A stretch of 38,408 nt of DNA from Pseudoalteromonas fuliginea (GCF_000690055.1 NZ_JJNZ01000093.1:1-38408), one strand, 5' to 3'; shown: positions 26,287 to 35,312, numbered from the stretch's first letter. Translations and numbers: made by a program. Notes: a model not told the origin generated them from the sequence alone.

Positions 26287-27732
26287 CTAATCTAATTTAT
26301 ATGCTTTTTTAACTAACCCATAGGTTAATTGATAAGCTAACGTGTGAGCTGTTTCTTCATTAATTTGATGATTTGTTACCAGCTCGGCTAAATATCGGCA
26401 ATCTACTCTGCGTGCTACATCATGGCGTGCAGGAATTGATAAAAATGCTCGCGTATCATCATTAAAGCCCACCGTGTTATAAAATCCAGCAGTTTCAGTT
26501 GCTTGCTGACGAAATCTTAACATACCTGCGGGGCTATCATGGAACCACCATGCTGGGCCTAGTTTTAAACTAGGGTAGTGGCCTGCGAGGGGCGCAAGTT
26601 CACGACTGTAAGTTGTTTCATCAAGGGTAAATAGAATAATCTTTAGATTTGGGTTATTTCCGTATTTACTTAACAGCGGTTTAAGTGCATTAACATACTC
26701 GGTTTGACTTGGTATATCTGCGCCTTTATCTCGGCCAAATTGATTAAATATTGGTAAGTTATGATTTCGGTGTGCCCCCGGATGAATTTGCATCACTAGG
26801 CCATCTTTTATACTCATTCCAGCCAGTTCAGTTAGCATTTGAGCGCGAAAAAGCTCTTGTTCTTGTTCTGTTGCTTGACCTGTACGGCATTTTTCAAAAA
26901 GGGCTTCACATTCATTTAAACTTAAATCAGCAGTTAGTGCACTAGGGTGACCATGATCAGTTGCTGTTGCTCTGCCTTCTTGTTTAAAGTAATCACGGCG
27001 AGTTTGAATTGCACTTAGATAACCTTGCCATGTAGCAGTATTTTGGCTGGTTAGTTCACCTAGTTTTTTTATATTTTCAATAAAGTCTTCTCGGCTTGCA
27101 TCAACAACATCATCTGGTCTAAACGAGGTAATAACACGTTTTTCCATCGATGTACCAGCAATCGCTTTATGGTGCGCGAGTGTATCCAAAGCACCTTCAG
27201 TTGTTGCAATTAGTTCAATGTTGAATCTGTCCATCAGTGCTTGTGGCTTAAATGCTTCTGTTGCTAAGGCCGCCGTTATTTTTTCATAGTAGTCTTGTGC
27301 ATTTACAGAGCAAAGTTTTTCTGTAAAGTTAAATACATCACTAAATACCGCATCTAACCAGTAACCACTTGGTGTGCCAGCAAATAGGTGATAATTGTCA
27401 GCAAAAATTTGCCACGCTTTTTTTGGATCCGCATTTCTCGAGCGTTCCATATCACCTTCAAGGCCATGCTCGGGGATCCCTAGCGTGGTAAGGTCAATAC
27501 CTTGGCTGTACAGCATTCTAAATACATAGTGATCAGGTTTAATAAAGAGTTCAGTTGCGTTGCCAAAGTTCTTATTTTCGTTAAACCAACTTGGATCCGT
27601 ATGCCCATGTGGGCTAATAATTGGTAAATCCTTTATTTTTTCATACAGTTGGCGTGCAATCTTAATAACGCTTGGATCACTTGAGAAAAGACGGTCCGGG
27701 TGTAATTTTAATTGTTCAATATTCTTCGTCAT
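26287..27732 (-). CDS. uxaC: Uronate isomerase (glucuronate/galacturonate isomerase)
   Basis: Isomerises D-galacturonate to D-tagaturonate, first step of the saturated branch. The amidohydrolase-fold metal motif is His42 and His44 in SPHGHTDPSWF; the C-terminal part has GFNDDTRAFLSIPARHDVARR. ATG 27732 with AGGA six bases upstream gives 481 residues; ATG 27750 (487 residues) is possible with a poorer site. It heads the leftward unit uxaC to esterase, just below operator C and 64 bp after kdgA ends. Confidence 0.96.
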   Translation of the reverse strand: MTKNIEQLKLHPDRLFSSDPSVIKIARQLYEKIKDLPIISPHGHTDPSWFNENKNFGNATELFIKPDHYVFRMLYSQGIDLTTLGIPEHGLEGDMERSRNADPKKAWQIFADNYHLFAGTPSGYWLDAVFSDVFNFTEKLCSVNAQDYYEKITAALATEAFKPQALMDRFNIELIATTEGALDTLAHHKAIAGTSMEKRVITSFRPDDVVDASREDFIENIKKLGELTSQNTATWQGYLSAIQTRRDYFKQEGRATATDHGHPSALTADLSLNECEALFEKCRTGQATEQEQELFRAQMLTELAGMSIKDGLVMQIHPGAHRNHNLPIFNQFGRDKGADIPSQTEYVNALKPLLSKYGNNPNLKIILFTLDETTYSRELAPLAGHYPSLKLGPAWWFHDSPAGMLRFRQQATETAGFYNTVGFNDDTRAFLSIPARHDVARRVDCRYLAELVTNHQINEETAHTLAYQLTYGLVKKAYKLD

Positions 27733-27765
27733 GGAAATTCCTGCATTCATTTCTTTTACCTATTT

Positions 27766-27779
27766 AGCCACCGGTGGCA
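27766..27779. promoter_or_regulatory. Operator C (uxaC), LacI-type palindrome
   Basis: AGCCACCGGTGGCA, 13 of 14 bases of the consensus, in the kdgA-uxaC gap and 34 bp before the uxaC ATG. On the minus strand a TATAAA (-10-like) lies just upstream, so the site would sit at or after the transcription start. It shows that uxaC has its own regulated promoter even though kdgA runs the same way. Confidence 0.75.
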
Positions 27780-27796
27780 AATTTTATAAACTTAAA

Positions 27797-28426
27797 TTAT
27801 TTAGCTTCGAGTACGTGTGAACATGCCTGTGTAATAAGTTGCCACTGTTTATTTATCACCCATTGAGGATTGGCTACCCATGTACCACCTACGGCAAAAA
27901 CATTACTCAGAGCTAAATATTCTTGATAATTATCTTGATTTATTCCACCTGTTGGACAAAAGCGAACATCTTTAAATACGCTCGATACTGCTTTTAAAAA
28001 AGGCTGGCCTCCAGCAAGAGAAGCGGGGAATAATTTTTGTTCATTAAAACCAAACTCTGTTGCAAGTAATATGTCAGAAGTATTTGATACACCAGGTAAG
28101 CATGGAACTTCACAGCTAGAAAGCGCATCCAGTAATTTAGAAGAGACGGCAGGAGTAACAATATAATCAGCACCTGCGTTAAGTGCCTTGTCCAAAATAT
28201 GTGTACTCGTCACCGTTCCTGCACCAACAATAAGGTTTGGTATTGCGTGTTTTATAGCTTTTAAGGCATTAATCGATTGCTCTGTTCTTAATACAACTTC
28301 AACAAGATGAATCCCTGATTCGTACATTGCGTTTGCTATATCAATACCTTGTTGTTCATCATTAGCTTGAATGATTGGTAAAATAGGTTGTGATGCCATT
28401 AATGCGGAAAACGGTTTATTGCTCAT
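27797..28426 (-). CDS. kdgA: KDPG aldolase (Eda type)
   Basis: Cleaves 2-keto-3-deoxy-6-phosphogluconate to pyruvate and glyceraldehyde-3-phosphate, the last step for all uronate carbon here. The 209-residue barrel has VEVVLRT near residue 42, VGAGTVTS near residue 67 and the Schiff-base Lys131 in EQKLFPAS, then CPTGGI for phosphate. Its ATG overlaps the GH28 stop by 4 bp. A housekeeping copy for the Entner-Doudoroff route probably exists elsewhere; this one belongs to the pectin regulon. Confidence 0.94.
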   Translation of the reverse strand: MSNKPFSALMASQPILPIIQANDEQQGIDIANAMYESGIHLVEVVLRTEQSINALKAIKHAIPNLIVGAGTVTSTHILDKALNAGADYIVTPAVSSKLLDALSSCEVPCLPGVSNTSDILLATEFGFNEQKLFPASLAGGQPFLKAVSSVFKDVRFCPTGGINQDNYQEYLALSNVFAVGGTWVANPQWVINKQWQLITQACSHVLEAK

Positions 28427-29910
28427 TCATTTACTACCTTTAACTGGGTTATTTTAGCTAATGACATTGGTTGTTTGTTTAGTGTGACATTATCAATGGT
28501 AAAATTAGTCACATGGTTAACGATTGATTCATCACCGACTTGGTCAAAGTGGCTGTTTGTTAGCGTAATATCTTTAATTGGATCACGGGCAAAGCCATTA
28601 AGATAAAGGGCTTTACTGAGTACATTTTTACAATGCAAGTTGTCTATTTTTATATCGCGGACAATGGGATCAAATTGTCCCGCATCGCCTTCTTCATAGT
28701 AAAAGTTAATTACAATCGCATTTTTAACGGTACCAACTTCAATGTTACGAATACGGATGTGTTCAATTAAACCACCTCGAACTGAGTTGGTTTTGATTCT
28801 AATAGCACGCTCTAAATGGGGGCTATCCATAGTACAATTTTGTACAAAAACATTATTCACACCGCCAGAAATTTCACTGCCTATTACGACGCCGCCATGA
28901 CCTTCTTTCATATGGCAGTTTTCAATGACAATATTTTGTGAGGCTGTATTTACTCTGCGTCCATCAGCGTTTCTTCCTGATTTAATTGCAATGCAGTCAT
29001 CTCCGGTATCAAATACACAATTTTTGATATGGACGTGATTACAGCTTTCAGGGTCGCAGCCATCAGAATTAGGTCCATGGCTTGAAAAAGTGACATCGCA
29101 AACCGTAACACTATTACAAAGTACAGGGTTTACTAGCCAAAATGGCGAGTTTTTAATTGTGATACCTTCAATAAGTACATTATTACAGCGATAAGGTTGT
29201 ATAAAAGGAGGGCGTAAATAAGCGCCATCAGCATAAATGCGCTGCTCAACGGGGATATGTTGCTCGGCATCTCGCATTAACTTATCTCGAGCTGTTTTTT
29301 GCTCAATTATCTGGCCATTATTGTCAGTTAAAAGCTCCCAGTGAGCCTCTTTGTGCTTACCTTTCCATGGCCACCAGGTGGTATTATTTGCATTACCTTC
29401 AAGAATACCTTTGCCTGTTATAGCAATGTTTTCTTGTTCGAAAGCATAAATAAGTGGTGAGTAACCCATCATTTCCAGGCCTTCCCAGCGGGTAAATACA
29501 GCTGGAAGATAGTCCTCAGGGCTTGTACTAAAACTGAGTATAGCGCCTTCCACTAGATGTAAATTAACATTAGAAAGTAGGTGAATTGCGCCTGTTATAA
29601 ATTGACCTTGAGGAATAATTACCTGTCCCCCTCCTTGGGCGTTACAGGATTTGATTGCATTATTAATTGCGACAGTATTGTTAGTTTTATTATCGCCGTT
29701 AGCGCCAAAATCGATAATATTAAATGTTTTATCTGGGAACGAGGGGACTTTAATGGATGATTTAATCGCATCTGCCATTTTCCAGTCATCACTTCTTACA
29801 GGGCTGCTTAACATATCGACAAGGGGGGCTGATTTACATCCAACTAACGCTCCTCCAAGTAATGTACTAGATGCAACTGCCTTTATAAAAAATCTACGTG
29901 TATTATCCAT
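28423..29910 (-). CDS. GH28 polygalacturonase, Tat lipoprotein signal
   Basis: Pectin hydrolase of 495 residues on a right-handed beta-helix. The catalytic acids are Asp283 (NSDGCDPESC), Asp304 and Asp305 (DTGDDCIAIKSG), with His338 (GHGGVVIGSE) and the RIK motif (RAIRIKTN), a full GH28 set. The N-terminus has twin arginines (TRRFFIK, residues 4-10) and a lipobox LVGC at Cys25, so it is probably folded before export by Tat and then lipid-anchored. The extra N-terminal length and AYLRPPF segment resemble exo-acting members. It heads the GH28-kdgA pair beneath operator D. Confidence 0.92.
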   Translation of the reverse strand: MDNTRRFFIKAVASSTLLGGALVGCKSAPLVDMLSSPVRSDDWKMADAIKSSIKVPSFPDKTFNIIDFGANGDNKTNNTVAINNAIKSCNAQGGGQVIIPQGQFITGAIHLLSNVNLHLVEGAILSFSTSPEDYLPAVFTRWEGLEMMGYSPLIYAFEQENIAITGKGILEGNANNTTWWPWKGKHKEAHWELLTDNNGQIIEQKTARDKLMRDAEQHIPVEQRIYADGAYLRPPFIQPYRCNNVLIEGITIKNSPFWLVNPVLCNSVTVCDVTFSSHGPNSDGCDPESCNHVHIKNCVFDTGDDCIAIKSGRNADGRRVNTASQNIVIENCHMKEGHGGVVIGSEISGGVNNVFVQNCTMDSPHLERAIRIKTNSVRGGLIEHIRIRNIEVGTVKNAIVINFYYEEGDAGQFDPIVRDIKIDNLHCKNVLSKALYLNGFARDPIKDITLTNSHFDQVGDESIVNHVTNFTIDNVTLNKQPMSLAKITQLKVVNE

Positions 29911-29999
29911 GTATGTATCCTACAGTGTGGCACCTTATTTATTATTAGTAGTGCTGTTGGTACGCTTAACTAACACGATTAAATATTATTGAGTTAGTT

Positions 30000-30005
30000 A
30001 TTATA
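30000..30005 (-). promoter_or_regulatory. Predicted -10 box of the GH28-kdgA promoter
   Basis: A perfect TATAAT read leftward, about 90 bp before the GH28 ATG. At 17-bp spacing the -35 region falls on the inner end of operator D, so bound repressor would cover it. Confidence 0.55.
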
Positions 30006-30022
30006 AATTAACTCTATCAGCC

Positions 30023-30040
30023 ATTGCCACCGGTGGCAAT
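30023..30040. promoter_or_regulatory. Operator D (GH28-kdgA), LacI-type palindrome
   Basis: The longest copy, an 18-bp perfect palindrome ATTGCCACCGGTGGCAAT. It lies 113 bp before the GH28 start, over the -35 region of the predicted promoter, and downstream of the receptor gene's terminator. Confidence 0.8.
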
Positions 30041-30081
30041 TTGTTTTTGTGATAATTAAAATCACTATAGCTTTTTGATAT

Positions 30082-30114
30082 AAAATAACCGGTAACAAAG
30101 TTACCGGTTATTTT
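30082..30114. terminator. Strong bidirectional terminator after the TonB receptor
   Basis: A 15-bp perfect stem, arms AAAATAACCGGTAAC (30082-30096) and GTTACCGGTTATTTT (30100-30114), 3-nt loop. A-run and T-run flank the GC core on both strands. It closes the receptor gene 14 bp past its stop and insulates the GH28 promoter. Confidence 0.88.
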
Positions 30115-30128
30115 AGGTAAGATCATTG

Positions 30129-33100
30129 TTAGAATGATCCGCGCAAGCCTACTAAGAATTGACGACCAGAGGATAAGCTCTCATAAGGACGCTGGGTATA
30201 AATATCATTCCATTGTTCTTGTTTTTCGTCCGTTAAATTAACCGCTTCAAACGACACACTCATAGATTCGCTCAACTCATAGCGAGCAGAAAAGTTAAGT
30301 TTAGCTTTTGCATCATAACCACGTACAAAAGTAGATTCATCCTTATATTCATTTAGGTACTGTTTGTTATATCCACTGCGGTAGTTATAAGAAAAACGTG
30401 CCGACCAGCTTTCTTCTTCATAATAAAGTGTAATGTTGTACGAATTTTTAGACGTTTCTTCTTCTACCAAATTTAGCTCAGTACCATAAAAAGGGTCTTC
30501 AACATCGCGAGAATAATCAATGTAGGTATAGTTTGATTGCAGACCTAAATTATTAAATGGTGCAGGTAAAAATGTAAAAGGTTGCTGATAGATAAATTCA
30601 GCCCCCCACATACCCTCGGCATCCGTATTAACGAGTTGAGATACTTGCCAAGTTATAGTACTTGGATCCATATCACCAATATCAATCCCGAGTCGATCCA
30701 ACTCATCTTGCGTTAATACCTCATCACTACTGTCCTTAGTTAAGCCAGTAATATCTTTATAAAATAATGAAGTTGCAATAAGCGACTCTTCTGCAAAATA
30801 CCATTCTAGGCCTACATCATATTGTTTCGATTTGTAGGGTTGTAAAGAGGGCCCCGCGCCACGTTTAATTGATGCTGTAGGATCGTTTTCATCAGGGACA
30901 TTAACACTAATCGATGAGCGTAAATCAGACAATTTAGGGCGAGTTATCGCATGTGAATAACTAAAGCGACCAACTAGATCTTCAGTGATATCGTAAGCAA
31001 TATTTAACGATGGCAACCATTCGTCACCTTTACTTACTGATTCGCGCCAACTGTAGCCGTTATCAAAATTTGTACCGTCGCCGCGACCTGCTGTGTAACC
31101 ATCTTTATAGATGTGGTCTAAATTAACGATGCGACTGGTATTTTTATTATCAACATAACGTAAACCTATATTACCGCGCAGTTCATTATCAAAAATGTCA
31201 TGCCTAAAGTTAAGTTGAGCATACGCTGTTGTTACTTCTTCTTTAATATAATATGTGCGTTTATATTCTTCTTTTGCTTCGAAAAAATCACGACCTGAAA
31301 ATGCAGCCATCATTGCATTGTAATCAGGCGTTAACCATGTGCCATCGTTTAGTGTTGATGTGGCAGGTACTGAAGCATCATTACCAAATTTGACACCTTG
31401 TTTATCTAACGTAGTTGAAAATAATAAGCCATTTATTTGTGAATTATCTAAATCCATAACGCGTGTTTCAGCACTTTTTCCACTGGTTTTATTTGTTTCT
31501 ATATTAAGGTCTTTCCACGAAGATCGATAATCATGCTGCTCTGTTTCAAACGAACGTTGACCTACACCAAATTTAACTGTGTATTGGTCATTTATCTCGT
31601 AGCTAAAATCGATTTTAACTGTACTATTTTCACTCTCAATTGTTTGAGCGCGGTTACGTGTTAGAGCTGCAGCGTAGTTGTTACCATCTACCATTGAATT
31701 TTCTAAATCGGCACGTGTAAATGTGGCGCCAGGGGCTTGGCCAGCAGCAAATGCAAATGAAGGCATGGTCGAATTTAACTCACCACTGCCTATTGCTACT
31801 CCACCTGGATTATTTATTAACTCCAAAGGGTCAATATTACTATCGTAACTATAAGCAACAGTCGAACCTGCGCTATCGAGTGCAAATGTTCTAGAGTAAG
31901 GAACGTCTAAATCAGATTTACCCATACCAACTAAAAAGTTCATTTGGAGGCGATCGTTAATATACCAATCACCAGAAAAACTTATTTGGTCAAAGTCAGA
32001 CTCAGCCTTATCTTGACGAGCTTCAGAGCGAATAATTGCATTAGAATAGGCTCCCGCTACAATTGTATTGTTATCATCTATATGGATGTTTTCTGGAACA
32101 ATGTCTTTTTGGTCACGTAATAATACAGAGTATTGATATTCATCCATTGTTGTATCAAGGGCTGCATGTAATATGTCTAAATTCATAGACAGGTTGTCGG
32201 TGGGAGCGTATTGAAAAGCAACCGTTGCACCTAAACGTTTTTGCTGCTTAGAAAAAATAGAATATCGAGGGATACGCGGTAAATATAAGCCATCTAAATT
32301 ATCATCAGTATAGTTACCATTTTCTTGTAATAGTGTTTTAGGCGAAGCCGTTAAATAGTTAGTGCCGCCTTGCGTTACAGGTAAACCATCATCTTGGTAT
32401 TTTGGGTTATTGACGGTCCAGCGCACACTTGATGATCCTTCGCTTTGTACTGTTCCATCGCTGTAAGCAACCGATGCTAACACTCCAAATTTGTTATCCC
32501 AGTTATTGCTCAGCATAAATGAAATACGAGGGGATACATCCTCAGAAATGTCGTTGTAGCGGGCGTTTACGTTGTAAGAACCTTTAAAACCATCATACTG
32601 AAATGGACGCGCCGTTTGTAAATTAACATTACCTGAAATACCGCCATCTTCCATTTCGGCAGAAACTGTTTTATCGACATCAATTTGAGTAAAAAGCTCA
32701 GATGCAAATACATTATAATCAAATGCACGAGAAGTATTTGAACCACCAGCAGCATCTGTTGCAGCACCAGCAGATGCTGATTCCATACCGTTAATAGTTG
32801 TTTTAACAAAGCGAGAACCTAAACCACGAATCGTGATTTGACGACCTTCGCCGGCATCTTCTTCAATTGAAATTCCGGGTACACGAGCAAGAGAGTCTGC
32901 TACATTTAAATCGGGGAATTTACCAATGTCTTCTGCAATAATGGTTTCGCGTGTGCCTACAGCTTCACGTTTTGCCATAAGAGCTGCGTTAATGCTACCG
33001 CGATAACCTTTAACTTGAATGATTTCTATGTCATCGCTGTCGTCACTGGCCTTTTGCTGTGATTGCTCAGCTGCAAAAGCATTGCTAGTAATTACGCCAC

Positions 33101-33158
33101 CTAAAATAAGATAGGTCATGAGTGTGTTTAGTTTAAAGTTGTGTGTAATTGCTGCCAT
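30129..33158 (-). CDS. TonB-dependent receptor, probable pectin-oligomer uptake
   Basis: Outer-membrane receptor of 1009 residues. A signal peptide ends near AFAA (residue 30), then a TonB-box-like IEIIQVKG (44-51). The plug has ETIIAEDIGKFPDLNVADSL and ITIRGLGSRF motifs of the large carbohydrate-type subfamily known from Xanthomonas, Caulobacter and marine gammaproteobacteria. A 22-strand barrel follows, ending in the outer-membrane terminal Phe (GLRGSF). It is alone in its unit, with operator E 145 bp upstream and a strong terminator. No SusD-like partner is present, as is normal outside Bacteroidota. The ligand, oligogalacturonides or rhamnogalacturonan pieces, is inferred from context. 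Confidence 0.93.
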   Translation of the reverse strand: MAAITHNFKLNTLMTYLILGGVITSNAFAAEQSQQKASDDSDDIEIIQVKGYRGSINAALMAKREAVGTRETIIAEDIGKFPDLNVADSLARVPGISIEEDAGEGRQITIRGLGSRFVKTTINGMESASAGAATDAAGGSNTSRAFDYNVFASELFTQIDVDKTVSAEMEDGGISGNVNLQTARPFQYDGFKGSYNVNARYNDISEDVSPRISFMLSNNWDNKFGVLASVAYSDGTVQSEGSSSVRWTVNNPKYQDDGLPVTQGGTNYLTASPKTLLQENGNYTDDNLDGLYLPRIPRYSIFSKQQKRLGATVAFQYAPTDNLSMNLDILHAALDTTMDEYQYSVLLRDQKDIVPENIHIDDNNTIVAGAYSNAIIRSEARQDKAESDFDQISFSGDWYINDRLQMNFLVGMGKSDLDVPYSRTFALDSAGSTVAYSYDSNIDPLELINNPGGVAIGSGELNSTMPSFAFAAGQAPGATFTRADLENSMVDGNNYAAALTRNRAQTIESENSTVKIDFSYEINDQYTVKFGVGQRSFETEQHDYRSSWKDLNIETNKTSGKSAETRVMDLDNSQINGLLFSTTLDKQGVKFGNDASVPATSTLNDGTWLTPDYNAMMAAFSGRDFFEAKEEYKRTYYIKEEVTTAYAQLNFRHDIFDNELRGNIGLRYVDNKNTSRIVNLDHIYKDGYTAGRGDGTNFDNGYSWRESVSKGDEWLPSLNIAYDITEDLVGRFSYSHAITRPKLSDLRSSISVNVPDENDPTASIKRGAGPSLQPYKSKQYDVGLEWYFAEESLIATSLFYKDITGLTKDSSDEVLTQDELDRLGIDIGDMDPSTITWQVSQLVNTDAEGMWGAEFIYQQPFTFLPAPFNNLGLQSNYTYIDYSRDVEDPFYGTELNLVEEETSKNSYNITLYYEEESWSARFSYNYRSGYNKQYLNEYKDESTFVRGYDAKAKLNFSARYELSESMSVSFEAVNLTDEKQEQWNDIYTQRPYESLSSGRQFLVGLRGSF

Positions 33159-33302
33159 TGCGATCCCAGTTGTGTTTTATTGTTATAAATTACATGGCCG
33201 TGTCGGTGTTTTGCCATGTGTTTGCTATATTTAACATAAATGACTGAAAAATATATGTTTAAGTAATTTAATTTAAAATGCCAATGAATGAACGATATGA
33301 AT

Positions 33303-33316
33303 TGCTACCGGTGGCA
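33303..33316. promoter_or_regulatory. Operator E (TonB receptor), LacI-type palindrome
   Basis: TGCTACCGGTGGCA, one change from consensus in the left half. It lies 145 bp before the receptor ATG. I could not assign clear -35 and -10 boxes around it. Confidence 0.7.
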
Positions 33317-33419
33317 CGCGATGAAACTATACCTAAAAATAGCGACTGTCAAATAATAAAAACAATAAAATTAATACTTGGTTCACATAATTTAACATTT
33401 AATTATCTGAAATAGACTA

Positions 33420-33581
33420 GGGTTTGTTTATCTTTCGAGGTTAAATTTGCAACCGTTTAGACAAGGTGGATGCGGAAGCTTTGCTCGGTTTTTACTTAGC
33501 CCACTAGGTTGAAAACCGAGCAAAGTGATTTAATCGCCCCCTAAATTGAACAAATATCAATCCAAAAAGTTCAACACTCTC
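33420..33581. repeat. Degenerate copy of the TA-flanked element
   Basis: 162 bp between TA dinucleotides. It aligns by eye with the element at 34820-35083: GGGTTTGTT against GGGCGTGTT at the left, then shared blocks TTGCTCGG, ACTTAGCCCACTAGGTT, GTGATTTAATCGCCCC and ATTGAACAAAT. About 100 bp of the middle are missing and the right end is worn (AACACTCTC against AGCACGCCC). Inside, CTTTGCTCGGTTTT (33479-33492) and AAAACCGAGCAAAG (33512-33525) form a 14-bp inverted repeat. Confidence 0.7.
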
Positions 33582-33622
33582 TAAACACAACTGAATAATA
33601 TATTGACTATATATTATTTTAT

Positions 33623-33638
33623 TTGCCACCGGTGGCAA
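33623..33638. promoter_or_regulatory. Operator F (CE12), LacI-type palindrome
   Basis: Perfect 16-bp palindrome TTGCCACCGGTGGCAA, 85 bp before the CE12 ATG. Its first six bases TTGCCA match five of six -35 positions, with TATTTT (33645-33650) 16 bp further on as a possible -10, so operator and promoter probably overlap. Confidence 0.78.
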
Positions 33639-33722
33639 TTGTGTTATTTTTAATAAAAGCCTTTGAATTAAATCAGTCAATTAGCCAAGCGTTATAGCTT
33701 ATTTCGTAAGCAGGAGATAATA

Positions 33723-34493
33723 ATGATAAAAAAAATAGTAGGCTCAATACTAATATTGAGTAGTTTTTTTGCAATGAGTAAACAAGGTACAACACATATA
33801 TATATGGCTGGGGATTCAACCATGTCTATTAAAGATGTTAAAGACTATCCTGAAACAGGGTGGGGTATGCCATTCAGCATTTTTTTTAATGAATCAGTTT
33901 CTGTGGTCAACTTAGCTAAAAATGGTCGCAGCACGCGTACATTCAAAACCGAAGGGCTATGGAAAAAAATAATAGATAATATTCAAGTTGGTGACTACGT
34001 GTTTATTCAGTTTGGCCACAATGATGAATCCAAGAAAAAAATAGATAGGTATACCTCACCTGAACAGTTTGCAGATAATCTTACTCATTTCATTAATGAT
34101 ATTAATGCTAAAAAAGCACATGCTATTTTACTCACTCCAATTACGCGTCGTTACTTTAACAAAATGGGTATTTTAAAAGAGACACACCCTATATACGCTG
34201 ATAAAGTCCGTCAGGTTGCACAAGAAACAGGTGTTGATTTTATAGATATGGAAAAGGTAACCACGGCATATTTTCAATCTTTGGGTGATAAAGGTTCTGC
34301 ACTTCGTTTTATGCACATTGGTGCAAATTTACACCCTAACTACCCATTTGGGGTAACAGATGATACGCATTTAAATCAGCTTGGTGCACGCGAAGTCGCA
34401 CAATTGGTATTAACTCAACTAAAAATATTGAACCACCCATTGGTAAAAAAGCTACGTACTCCCGATCCAAAGCATTTAAAACTAAAAGGTTGA
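33723..34493 (+). CDS. CE12 rhamnogalacturonan acetylesterase
   Basis: SGNH-fold esterase of 256 residues that removes acetyl groups from rhamnogalacturonan or homogalacturonan. All blocks are present: Ser32 in MAGDSTMS, Asn67 in AKNGRSTRTF, Asn100 in FGHNDESK, and Asp213 and His216 in TDDTHLN. A short signal peptide (about 1-19) exports it to periplasm or medium. It is a single gene, divergent from the TonB receptor, with its own operator F. AGGAGA seven bases before the ATG is a good ribosome site. Confidence 0.93.
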   Translation: MIKKIVGSILILSSFFAMSKQGTTHIYMAGDSTMSIKDVKDYPETGWGMPFSIFFNESVSVVNLAKNGRSTRTFKTEGLWKKIIDNIQVGDYVFIQFGHNDESKKKIDRYTSPEQFADNLTHFINDINAKKAHAILLTPITRRYFNKMGILKETHPIYADKVRQVAQETGVDFIDMEKVTTAYFQSLGDKGSALRFMHIGANLHPNYPFGVTDDTHLNQLGAREVAQLVLTQLKILNHPLVKKLRTPDPKHLKLKG

Positions 34494-34557
34494 TATTATC
34501 AATTAATTTGTTATAGTTGATTTTGTCATCTATTTAACGTTTAAGGCATGCCCAAAA

Positions 34558-35312
34558 ATGAGTACACCCGTATCAGCAAATCCAGTAATGGTTGAGCCTA
34601 AAAAAACACCTATAATTTATAAAATACTGGTTATGGTAAGTATTATTACCTTAATTGGCGGTACTCTAACTGGCATTATGACTTATGTGAATGTGGGTGT
34701 TACAGAGCATTTTTATGCAGATTGGTTTACCTCATTTATAAGTGCAGTATTGGTTATGGCGCCTGTTGGTTTTGTAATGATGACCTTAATGCATAAGCTA
34801 GCTAATAAGTTATTGCCTAGGGCGTGTTGATTTTTGGTGGTTGAATTTGCAGCAGTATGTTTGGTTTTTAGGCAAGGCAGAGCCTATATAGTGTGGTTAT
34901 TCCCCATAAATAGGCGATAACGCAGCATAAATATCAAACATGCGCTGCCTATTGGGTTCTTTCTAGGGACGATTAACTCTTTGTTGCTCGGTTTTGACTT
35001 AGCCCACTAGGTTACAAACCTCGCGCCGTGATTTAATCGCCCCTAGATTGAACAAATTTCAATCCACAAAGATAAGCACGCCCTAGTAGCGAGCTAAAAC
35101 GTAATTTAGTGATTAGTGTTTTTATGGCGCTGATCATGGAGTCGGTGATGGCGTTTGTTACCGCTACTAATAATATTGGCTATGCAGATATGCGTGTATT
35201 TGTAACTGGATGGGCTGAAGGATTATTAGCTGCATTACCAATAGGTTTAACTATAATGCTGATAATGTCGGTTACGGTAAAACCTAAAATAGAACGTTTT
35301 TTAAAAAGCTAA
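34558..35312 (+). pseudogene. DUF2798-like membrane protein gene split by an inserted element
   Basis: The left part (34558-34818) encodes a membrane stretch ending in MHKLANKLLP; the right part resumes at 35086. Removing the 264-bp element and one TA joins CCT-AGT-AGC-GAG in frame and gives a 162-codon protein. It has two similar halves, each with two hydrophobic segments (ITYVN-type VNVGVTEHFYADWFTSF and NNIGYADMRVFVTGWAEG), like the doubled form of DUF2798. As it stands, translation ends after residue 90 with three element-coded residues (R-A-C). Function of the family is unknown. The damage looks recent, because both halves are otherwise intact. Confidence 0.8.
34820..35083. mobile_element. 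264-bp MITE-like element inserted in the DUF2798 gene
   Basis: Terminal inverted repeats GGGCGTG (34820-34826) and CACGCCC (35077-35083) are flanked by TA at 34818-34819 and 35084-35085. TA duplication is typical of IS630/Tc1-mariner-type elements, though CTAG could also be read as the duplication because the flanks are palindromic. There is no coding capacity, so it must be moved by a transposase made elsewhere. A shorter, worn copy lies at 33420-33581. Confidence 0.8.

Larger units (their letters stand above)
33159..33722. other. Divergent regulatory region, TonB receptor / CE12
   Basis: No gene in these 564 bases. It contains operator E on the receptor side, a degenerate copy of the transposon-like element (33420-33581) and operator F on the CE12 side. 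The remainder is AT-rich, as expected for two divergent promoters. Confidence 0.7.

Noticed and set aside
30089..30107. AACCGGTAAC/GTTACCGGTT as a seventh operator
   Set aside because: Shares only the CCGG core; it is the stem of the receptor gene's terminator.
32567..32809. 80-codon leucine-rich frame inside the TonB receptor
   Set aside because: Alternate frame of the plug-coding region; its hydrophobic look comes from base composition.
34820..35083. The 34.8-35.1 kb repeat region as a CRISPR or attachment site
   Set aside because: It is a single element with inverted ends and TA flanks; there is no regular repeat-spacer pattern anywhere in the window.
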